Shown in pieces: positions 56,301 to 64,000 of a stretch of 64,000 nucleotides of DNA. Position numbers and translations under genes: made by a program. This stretch comes from Chondrosia reniformis. Its lineage: Eukaryota > Porifera > Demospongiae > Chondrillida > Chondrillidae. Each line of letters starts with the position of its first letter. The first letter of the stretch is position 1. The notes beneath the pieces were generated by a model, which worked only from the letters and a program-made list of their open reading frames with translations, ran no database searches and was not told the origin of the DNA. The stretch spans positions 248,001-312,000 of the forward strand of contig OX359191.1 in assembly GCA_947172415.1 (NCBI GenBank), in the 5' to 3' direction.

Positions 56301-59253
56301 CAAGAAGATATTTGAAGAAGCTTTGAGGTACAAGTTACTTCTTTGAGAATGGCCTTATGGGCTCTAGAGTTGCCTAGCAACCAGTATTATGTGTGAGGTT
56401 TTCTCTCACAGAGGGTCACTCCCTGATCCTGACAAGTTGTTGGATAACAGTGACATCATCAAGCTGAAGAGATGCATCTTCTCCTCACAAGTCAGTCTGT
56501 ACACATCTGAGGGATAGTTACTATATATAGTAGAGTGGTGAATACCCATATTCTCAAGTCTGCCTACTTGGAAACCTTAACCCTTTGAATTACCTACAGA
56601 AATAATATACTGGATATCTGTCTAATAGAAGCATTATAAGTATTTGAATTAACTACAGTAGAAACATTATAAGTGTTTGAATTAACTACAGTAGAAACAT
56701 TATAAGTGTTTGAAATAACTACAGTAGAAGCATTATAAGTATTTGAATTAACTACAGTAGAAACATTATAAGTATTTGAAATAACTACAGTAGAAGCATT
56801 ATAAGTATTTGAATTAACTACAGTAGAAGCATTATAAGTGTTTGAAATAACTACAGTAGAAGCATTATAAGTATTTGAATTAACTACAGTAGAAACATTA
56901 TAAGTATTTGAATTAACTACAGTAGAAGCATTATAAGTATTTGAATTAACTACAGTAGAAGCATTATAAGTATTTGAAATAACTACAGTAGAAGCATTAT
57001 AAGTATTTGAAATACCTGCTGAAATAATGAGTATATACTGGATGTCTATGCAGTGGAAAGTATTTGTAATTTATTATCTCAACATTGTGTGCAGAAGTCT
57101 TATAGAGTGAATTAATTTTTCCTAAACTGTTTGTCTGCTCCCAGCGTCCCAACCTCCCTCCCGTGGTAACACACAATGTGATTGACGACCACACCGATCC
57201 AGTGTTATCTCACATCAGACGAGTGCAGCTCTTTAACCACAAGGAGGATAGGGTCAAGGTACAAACACATTCAGTGTACCAGATGTCAGCAGTATTACGA
57301 CATTTATAAGCAACGTTATGCAATATGTATTGACCAGAAAGATACTTTATGAAAGACGCATACAGTATATTTCTACTATAACTGTAACAATTAGAAAGTC
57401 AATGATTTCTTACTGAAGGATATTGTTTCCAATTATTTATTAACTTTTATTCTCACATTCTCTTTACCTCTCTTCTCCCCTCCTCTCATCTTCTCTCCTC
57501 ATCCTCTCCTCATCCTCTCTTCTCCCCTCCTCTCATCTTCTCTCCTCATCCTCTCCTCATCCTCTCTTCTCCCCTCCTCTCATCTTCTCTCCTCATCCTC
57601 TCCTCATCCTCTCTTCTCCCCTCCTCTCATCTTCTCTCCTCATCCTCTCTTCTCACCTCCTCTCCTCTACTTCTCCTCTCCCCTTTCCTCTCCTCTCCTC
57701 TCCTCTCCCCTCCTCATCCTCTCCTGTTCCTTTCTCAGGTTGTCTTCCATCCAGAGTTCCTTTCTCCCACTAATCCACTCTTTGCAATGGACTACAGTGA
57801 ATTTGTGAGGGGGTGCCATTTAGGGGTTTTCCCTTCCTACTATGAGCCCTGGGGATACACACCAGGTAACCAGATACTGCCATTCCATTGCCAGCTGACA
57901 TACACCACGCCCACTTCGCCACGCCCACTTCGCCACGCCCACCTTGCTAATCATTGCCACGCCCACCCGACCACTCCTTTTCTCTGTAGCTGAGTGTACA
58001 GTGATGGGTATCCCTTCTGTAACGACCAACCTGAGTGGTTTTGGAACCTTTATGTCCCGCCACATAGCGGATCCCACCTCCTACGGAATATACATCATCG
58101 ACAGGAGATGGAAGGGAATAGAAGACTCAGTACAGCAGCTGTCTCATGTTAGTAACTATCTCATGTTAGTAACTGTCTCATGTTAGTAACTGTCTCATGT
58201 TAGTAACTGTCTCATGTTAGTAACTGTCTGATGTTAGTAACTATCTTTGTGTTTATCACTTATTATATTGATTCAGTGTTGTTTATATAATTGGCATAAA
58301 GGTATGTGTTTTGCAACTCTTTTTCACTTCTTGTTTCTCTCTAGTTTTTGTTTGACTTTTGCAGTCAAACAAGAAGACAGAGAATCCTTCAAAGAAATAG
58401 AACTGAGCGTTTAAGTGATCTATTGGACTGGGAGATCCTTGGGAAGGTAGCGATTCATCTTTCTTATACTTGCATATCTTTGTAAAAACAACAATGTAGT
58501 CATCTGACGTAGCTAAAGTGTTTTTTGTGTGTGTGTGACCATGTTTGCTAGCTGTGTCACATGACTATCACATGACCATGAACCTGTATCTATCTATACA
58601 TATATGTAGTACTACCAGCGTGCTAGACAGATGGCACTGGAGGAAGCCTTCCCTGGAGCATTCAGATTAAGAGCTAGTTCCCTTTCTAGTCTATCAGTAA
58701 GTTGTGTCACATGACTATCACATGACCATTCTAGGTGCAGTGACTATTTGGATGTACATATATTCCTAACCAAGTCTATAATTCAGACATGAAAAATTTA
58801 ATACACCATTTTCCTACATGCTATGCCACTCTGTGAAAATGCCCATGAACTAAACCTTATGGATATATATAATATAGAAAGATAAGTATAGTGAAAAGCC
58901 TATAGGGAACCATAGCCCTTTGATGACTGCTGGTCTGTTAGGAGGTCACATGAGTGAAGACACACCATTAGTATAGTGCATGTGATTGTTTACAAGTCCC
59001 ACTTGAACTTATATTGTGATAAAATTATTTTGATTGGTCATTGGTTATTTCTTTAGAAGTCAAAATGTCTTCCCTTGTGTAGGGTTTCAAATATCCCCGC
59101 CCCGCCTCCCTGCCCCCTTCGGCCCCGCCCAGTGACTCAGAGGATGATGACCACTCAGGTGACGATGGTCCAATTTCCATTCCCATTTCACCAGCTTCAG
59201 AGCTCTCTAGTGATTTAGAAAAACTGGCAATTAAGGAAAGCGAATCCACTTAG
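50321..59253 (+). CDS. GYS: Glycogen [starch] synthase, animal type (678 aa, 17 exons)
   Basis: Exons: 50321-50405, 50781-50962, 53945-54136, 54732-54920, 55367-55511, 55636-55675, 55745-55822, 55900-56020, 56092-56198, 56268-56327, 56412-56490, 57145-57258, 57739-57865, 57990-58147, 58345-58446, 58610-58696, 59083-59253; all phases agree. GT3-family enzyme that adds glucose from UDP-glucose to glycogen. Seen: [18 protein letters not shown] (UDP-sugar site), [78 protein letters not shown] with the catalytic glutamates, and [21 protein letters not shown], the arginine cluster that senses glucose-6-phosphate. The Ser/Asp-rich tail (PPSDSEDDD) resembles the inhibitory phosphorylation region. The protein is shorter than human GYS1 mainly at the C-terminus. 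GYS1/GYS2 is a vertebrate split, so no number is given. Confidence 0.97.
52724..53700. repeat. Inverted-duplication junction and second copy of the ~1-kb segment, GYS intron 2
   Basis: 52724-52795 is the reverse complement of about 53288-53370 and carries the end of the putative exon plus donor on the plus strand. A perfect 48-bp palindrome at 52901-52948 (CCCCCACTTAGGGGCTTAAT ... GTGGGGG) lies between this fragment and the direct copy that follows (52943-53700). Confidence 0.8.
53359..53506 (-). CDS. Putative first coding exon of an unknown duplicated gene, copy 2
   Basis: This is the sister of 45346-45493: same start, 148-nt length, phase 1 and intact GTAAGT donor, with V to I, A to V and G to D replacements. 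It is antisense within glycogen synthase intron 2. Possible explanations are a nested gene, a captured exon, or a chance frame preserved because the duplication is recent. No second exon was found between 50963 and 53358 on the minus strand. Confidence 0.4.
54137..54235 (+). repeat. 24-bp minisatellite starting at GYS exon 3 donor, 4 units
   Basis: GAGTGTAGAGGAGTGGGCGT plus GGCT repeats four times, and its first unit supplies positions +3 onward of the 5' splice site (GTGAGT). Later units read CTGAGT, so the GT is not copied. Confidence 0.9.
56622..57015. repeat. ~33-bp minisatellite, about 12 units, GYS intron 11
   Basis: GAATTAACTACAGTAGAAGC plus ATTATAAGTATTT repeats with alternating variants (GAATTAAC/GAAATAAC, GAAGC/GAAAC, GTATTT/GTGTTT). 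Variants recur in blocks, suggesting expansion by multi-unit steps. Confidence 0.95.
57470..57722. repeat. Polypyrimidine minisatellite before GYS exon 13
   Basis: A ~60-bp CT-only unit (CCTCTCATCTTCTCTCCTCA and relatives) repeats about four times and decays towards the exon 13 acceptor at 57737-57738. It forms an unusually long pyrimidine strand of more than 250 nt. Confidence 0.93.
58141..58245 (+). repeat. 17-bp repeat x6 multiplying the GYS exon 14 donor
   Basis: CTCATGTTAGTAACTGT repeats six times. The first copy contains the end of exon 14 and its donor (CAT|GTTAGT at 58148); every later copy contains the same sequence, giving six potential 5' splice sites spaced 17 nt apart. Copies four and five shift frame or add stops if used, so the first is taken as the true donor. 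Confidence 0.92.
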
Positions 59254-59649
59254 CACAGCCTCAAATTATGGACAGTGGAAATTCTTGTAATATAACAATT
59301 GTTTCTTAAGTTAATTCACTTATAATTTTTTGTATGTTAATAGTGCAATTGCTACTGTATGTACGTACATGTGTCTCTAATGTTATTCGACTAGTGTATA
59401 TGATTTATAAATGCACATATATAGGTGTATACTGTAATCGATACATAGTGTGAAAACTTTACGAGTACTAATTTTTTTTCTATGCTCTAATTCGCTGGAC
59501 TTTCCCCTCTTCTCTTTGTTACTATGGTAACAATGATATCATTTCCTGAAAAGTACTCTTCCCATTCTGTTTCACGTGCTCCGTTGTGGTTTTCACTCCG
59601 AGTTCCCAACGCTTCGTCCCTACACCAAGTTTAGAGTTGGCTCTTTGAG

Positions 59650-62600
59650 ATGGAAAGCAATGAGGGTAGCGTCAGCCAAGCCAGTTTCATTCCCATCACA
59701 GCTCCGAGGTAAAATTCCCAATTTCAAGTTTTTATCAGTTCAAAACTACCTTTTTAGATATAGAGCGTGTTTTTTAGTATATTAAAAGTAGCTAAACGTA
59801 GCATTTCCACAAAGGATGTGATTCTTGTCTGTTTTATAATCACCGAAAGAGGCAGTACGTACGAACAAGTGAAGAATTTATAACCTGTTCTATAACGAGT
59901 TTGTTAATGTGGTCTGACTGGCCGTTGAATGTTGACTAAAGTAAACTTGCTATCTTCTCTCTGTAGTGTCATCGAGGACACGCCAGTCCTCCACCTCACC
60001 GCCACCACTTCTGGCGTGATCCCAGGCCACCAGGGACAGGAGATTGACGAGAACGCTTACATGACGGAGGAGTTTCTTGATGGAGTGAAGGGAGCGCGCT
60101 ACACCCAGTACGGGCAGTTCATCAGCGGATACTCGGACACCTTTGAGGAGCTGGTGGCAGTCTTGGACAAGCACACACAGGTAAGGTATGGTCAGCCGAG
60201 GGAAGTGGCACTAGTGTGATTTCAAATTCACTTTTCTTTGGAAGTTGATGCTTTAGGAACCTTTTAAAATCTCCACTAGTGTATGTCTATTTAGGTTGGA
60301 TTATTTAGGCGCTCCATTTATGTGCAAGAGAGATTGGCTTAATAGTGAAGTAGTAGTAGATTTTTCAAAAGTGATGAGTTGGTTGCCAAAGCCCTTGGTG
60401 TTATAGCACAAAATAGTTGAATATTATGTTGTTTTATCTAAACACACGGATTGCTGAATTCCATTCCCATTTCCAATTCTGATAGTTGTACCATTTCGTT
60501 TTGTAAATTATGCTATGGGATATATGATACACTTTTTCAGTTATACTGTATACAGACATAACAATCTTGTCTACTTGTCAGCTCTCACGATCTCTCTACC
60601 TTCACGCCTCTCAACAGGTGACAGGTTGCAAGTTCCATATGGACAAGGTCCAAACTATCAAGTTGACTGACCAGGAGAGGATCTCCTTCATCAACAAGTT
60701 TAATACCTCCTCCATGAAGCCGAGATTGTTCTGGATGGCCAACAAAGGGGAGCCCAGTATCCCATACGACGCTGTTCCCTTTGCCACCGCCAGCCTTTTG
60801 GAGCTGAGGTGTAGTTTGGGTACGTGGAATGAGTGTTGGGTGTTAGACCTGTCCTAGCGACCGTTCCTATGGTAACGGTATTTAAATGAAATTTTAGGAT
60901 GTAATTACTTCATACGTATATAATTTGCTACAATATATTGGTTTATTAATTTGCAATTTAATATACATAATTACGTAACTGTATTTATATGTTGTTATAT
61001 TGATTTTTCTCTGTTATATTGCAATGTATGATATATATTTAATATAAATAGGCACAACTAGCAAGAAGAGGAGATTGGAAGATCTTTCCGCTTACTACTG
61101 CGATGCCAAAATATTTATCAGAGGAATCTGGAGGTTTCCTCTCGCAGTCTTCAGAACAGCTGGAGGAAAGATCTCTTTGATAAGGAAAGCCAAACAAGTG
61201 AGTCTATTGGCTCCACCCACTCATTTTGTGACCTTTGCCCTTTTCATGTACTGCTTGTATAGGGCATGTATTGTCAGCGTATTATTGCACATAAGTATAC
61301 GTACATACCGTATATGTCCGTATAGAAGCCCGGGCTCAAATAGAGGCCCGGGCCTCTATTGGGACATGTACGTACGGTACATTTGTAATTCTTCATTTAT
61401 CTTATACAGTGCCTTGTGATCGATCACATACGTACGTAGTACTAGCCATGTGATTGGGTTTTGAGTGGTGAAGGGATTATAATTCCTCTCTCAGGAGCTG
61501 TTTAGGCAATTGTGTTGTGTTTGTATTCCTCTTAAGGTTCACATGGAACGCCTCTCAACAGAAATATCAGCCGGAGTTGTCATTCCAGTGGAGCGGTACT
61601 ACTTCAGTTTGCCTACTGGCCGGGCTCACACCTCACATGACGTACCTCACTTCCCCAAACCAGGTACACAAGTTTGCATGTGTCCTCTGTCACTCCATAC
61701 ACTTCTCTCTCTCTGTCACTCCGTACACTTCTCTCCCTCTGTCACAGGCCGCCATTTCTCTCCTCTCCATCACTCAATTGTGGAGAACATCTTCAACATC
61801 CTGAAGACAGGAAACACATACATTGACGACATCACCCAGTTGACCACAGAGTTTACGCAGCAGAACTTACTGACGGAACTGACCATCAACTCTGGAGATG
61901 AATCCCTCATTGTGACCAGAGAAAAGGTCAACGGACACATTTATCACGGTTTCATAGATCGACAGGTCGTACTTCCTGAACCAGTGAGGCTTGCAACCAC
62001 ATGTGTATATACATGCTTACTTATAGGGGATGATTTTCCGTTTCAAATCAAAGGGTTTTCCATTTTAAAAGTGTTTTCCATTTCATATGCCAAATTCCAT
62101 ATGACCTCTCTGGTATAATATACAGTCAGTGTTAAACTTGTCACTGCAGGCTAGCATTTTGAGTGAGGAGTCAATAAGGGCAGTTCAGCAGAAGATACAA
62201 GAGACATCCGGCATCGTCCTTAGTCCACAGGTAGCCATCGTATAGTGTATTAGTGTGTGGTAGTGTATGTGTGTATTATCTGTGGTGCTGATGGAATGTT
62301 GCAAAATAATGTGTAGGTATTGCGTAATAATAGGTAGGTATTGCATAATAATGTGTAGGTATTGCAGCCAGTGTTTCGCATTGTGGAGTCAAGTGGGGAG
62401 CTTGCCAGTACACAAGACACTATCACTGCTGAGACCAGCGGCAGCAATGTGGAGATCTATGCAGAAGAAGAAGTCAATGTCAGTACTTGACAGTGGTTGG
62501 CAGTTAAGAGACTTGTTCTTATAGACTGTTGGTGACTGTCTATTTCCTCTTCACATGTAGACAATGCCTTCACCAACAAAAGTCAACTTTATCACTAAAC

Positions 62601-63139
62601 CCTCCAGTGAGGCAATTAGGACTCCAGTGAGTTTAGGACAAGTCCATTTCCTGGTTTAAAATACGTACGTACATTTTGACCTAGAACCTTAATTGTCCAA
62701 GCACCTCTAACTAGTACTCCTGGCTTGTGCGTATATACGTACGTGTAGTAATTTATTTCATTGTCATTTTCTAACCCCTAACCCAACCCTCTTTAGACTA
62801 GTGGTTTCTAACCCCTAACCCAAACCCTCTTTAGACTAGTGGTTTCTAACCTCTAACCCAAACCCTCTTTAGACTAGTGGTGCCCAACAAGTTGATGAAA
62901 AGCTCTTACAAGCTGGGAACGAGGTGAGGAGCTTGCTGCGTATCCTTGACAACCAGACCTATGCCTGTCGAAGCATGGAAGCACTGCAGACCCTTCGGAG
63001 GACACTCACTGACTTGTGCAGCGAGTTCTCAAACAGCCTCTACAACACACCGACCACTCTCTCCTCCGTTGGGAAGAAGAGAAGCGCAATAGTTTCTGGA
63101 AAGTCACCTCCCAATGGAGTACCTGCCAAAAGAAAGTAG
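59650..63139 (+). CDS. CaRF/ALS2CR8-like nuclear protein, tentative (496 aa, 10 exons)
   Basis: Exons: 59650-59708, 59967-60180, 60618-60819, 61052-61197, 61537-61663, 61748-61965, 62150-62230, 62368-62478, 62561-62626, 62873-63139; phases agree and the stop is TAG 63137-63139. The layout in residues 92-245 recalls the ALS2CR8 domain of calcium-responsive transcription factor: GCKFHMDKVQTIKL, then a CDAKIFIRGIWRFPLAVF step, then a long helix and RYYFSLPTGRAHTSHD near 227-242. The C-terminal quarter is polar and ends in a basic stretch (KKRS ... PAKRK) that could be a nuclear signal. No catalytic motif is seen. The family call is from memory of the pattern, not a search. Exon 10 begins inside a tandem repeat that triplicates its acceptor. 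The start fits a short conserved-looking leader 396 bp after the GYS stop. Confidence 0.8.
61298..61381. repeat. Small fold-back with 22-bp GC-rich palindrome
   Basis: The core at 61339-61360 (AATAGAGGCCCGGGCCTCTA...) is a perfect palindrome. Outer parts (TACCGTATATGTCC...AGAAGCCCGGGC and GGACATGTACGTACGGTA) also pair imperfectly. It lies in intron 4 of the CaRF-like gene and looks like a tiny MITE or the remnant of one. Confidence 0.7.
62772..62885 (+). repeat. ~44-bp repeat x3 carrying the exon 10 acceptor of the CaRF-like gene
   Basis: CTAACCCAAACCCTCTTTAG followed by ACTAGTGGTTTCTAACCC occurs three times. The third copy provides the real acceptor (TTTAG at 62868-62872) and the first exon bases ACTAGTGG. 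The two upstream copies contain the same acceptor and exon start but then run into stops (TTTCTAACC). The CTAACCC content is telomere-like. Confidence 0.9.
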
Positions 63140-63279
63140 TATTTTTGAACTTTGAACTTTAGCACTCTTATTTTCACCGTTTCCAAGTACTATGTAACCT
63201 ATTGTGTTATTTCTACCTCATTTATGCAATATAAATACGTATATGTGATCATTCACATTCACACATCACATGTTCAATA

Positions 63280-63618
63280 TTATACGTATGTCTGAGCGTC
63301 TGTTATCAAGGACAGCACTTTCAACTTCACATCTTTATTCAGATTGGCAAGAGCCATAACCTGTAATTATATAAGATACATACACATACTATACATATAA
63401 TATACTGTATATATACATGTATTGCATATGTAATGTAAGTAAAGATATGAAGCAATATTTGAACTGCTAAGTACCTCTTTAATAGCATTCTCATGATAAG
63501 TTGGAAATAATTTGAGGTACATTTCTGTGTCTTGTGGAACAAAAGTAATTCGGCTTGCCACTTGAGTAGCATTCATTAGAGCAAAATAATCTTCTTGCCA
63601 GACGGTATCCTTGCCCCA
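63280..63618 (-). CDS. Last two exons of an unrecognised minus-strand gene (partial)
   Basis: Exons 63618-63475 and 63360-63280 on the minus strand have good borders (CTGTAG|TGGGGC, GAG|GTACTT, TTACAG|GTT) and both are in phase 0, ending at TAA 63282-63280. They encode WGKDTVWQEDYFALMNATQV ... TFVPQDTEMYLKLF ... IKEVMALANLNKDVKLKVLS and a short tail. The upstream part is beyond the window. The gene is convergent with the CaRF-like gene, 140 bp between stop codons. No family is recognised from these 74 residues. Confidence 0.65.
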
Positions 63619-64000
63619 CTACAGCGGACACAGAACCATTTGTATATACGTATGTACGTACGTATCACATACTGATGTGGGGGCTATATGTACGTATGTA
63701 CGTATGGATCACATACTGATGTGGGGGCTACGTATATGCATACACATAAGTACATGAAAAAAGGGAATGAATTGCACTGAGTCGTGCAAAAAGGCTATGA
63801 TGATAAGCAAAAATAATCACTGGCAAGTATTGCGCCAAACCAGCCAAGTGACCGAGGTCTATTCTTGGCTGGGGGATTGAAGTCCTATTATTAAATTGGC
63901 AACCAGTGATCATCAACATCATAAGTACATATATGTACATATTAAAGTGATTAAAGTACACTATGATTGATTGATATCTTTAAAATGATGAAATGATGAT
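63619..64000. other. Intron of the terminal minus-strand gene; 2-unit local repeat
   Basis: A ~44-bp block (ATCACATACTGATGTGGGGG plus CTATATGTACGTATGTACGT) is duplicated at 63664-63730. Nothing else is recognised up to the window edge. Confidence 0.5.

Overview
The window looks like nuclear DNA of an early-branching animal, most likely a sponge (demosponge-like). It is AT-rich and gene-dense, with many short GT-AG introns. It carries animal-type genes: an ETS factor, an ELOVL elongase, glycogen synthase, the ciliary protein DNAI7/CASC1, and a small secreted collagen. No retrovirus, LTR element or Polinton was recognised. The species call is inference; the gene calls rest on exons joined by hand with phase checked at every junction.

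Layout. (1) 1-9085 holds a tandem segmental duplication. Each unit carries the 5' exon of a minus-strand secreted collagen/CUB-like gene and the first three exons of a plus-strand ELOVL gene. The left ELOVL copy (1845-2912) is truncated and has lost a splice donor; the right copy continues as a complete 6-exon gene to 17847. Its introns are packed with minisatellites, a LINE 3' end, a PIF1/Helitron-type helicase relic and fold-back repeats. (2) 17848-22018 is repeat-rich intergenic DNA. (3) 22019-25095 is an 8-exon ETS factor with a Pointed-like domain. (4) 25420-26108 is a small 3-exon unknown gene, convergent with an intronless mitochondrial intermediate peptidase (MIPEP, 26296-28323, minus). 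(5) MIPEP is head-to-head, 53 bp apart, with DNAI7/CASC1 (18 exons, 28377-41369). (6) 41370-50320 is a mosaic of fragments copied from DNAI7, glycogen synthase and the ETS gene. (7) Glycogen synthase has 17 exons (50321-59253). (8) A 10-exon gene at 59650-63139 resembles the CaRF/ALS2CR8 domain family. (9) The last two exons of an unrecognised minus-strand gene lie at 63280-63618.

The genes do not form one pathway: they cover lipid elongation, glycogen synthesis, mitochondrial import processing, cilia and transcription. The unusual side of the window is its DNA. Hammerhead-ribozyme-like cores recur inside fold-back repeats, one of them enclosed by perfect 37-bp arms. Four splice sites are multiplied by local tandem repeats. 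The intergenic DNA between DNAI7 and glycogen synthase is assembled from pieces of neighbouring genes.
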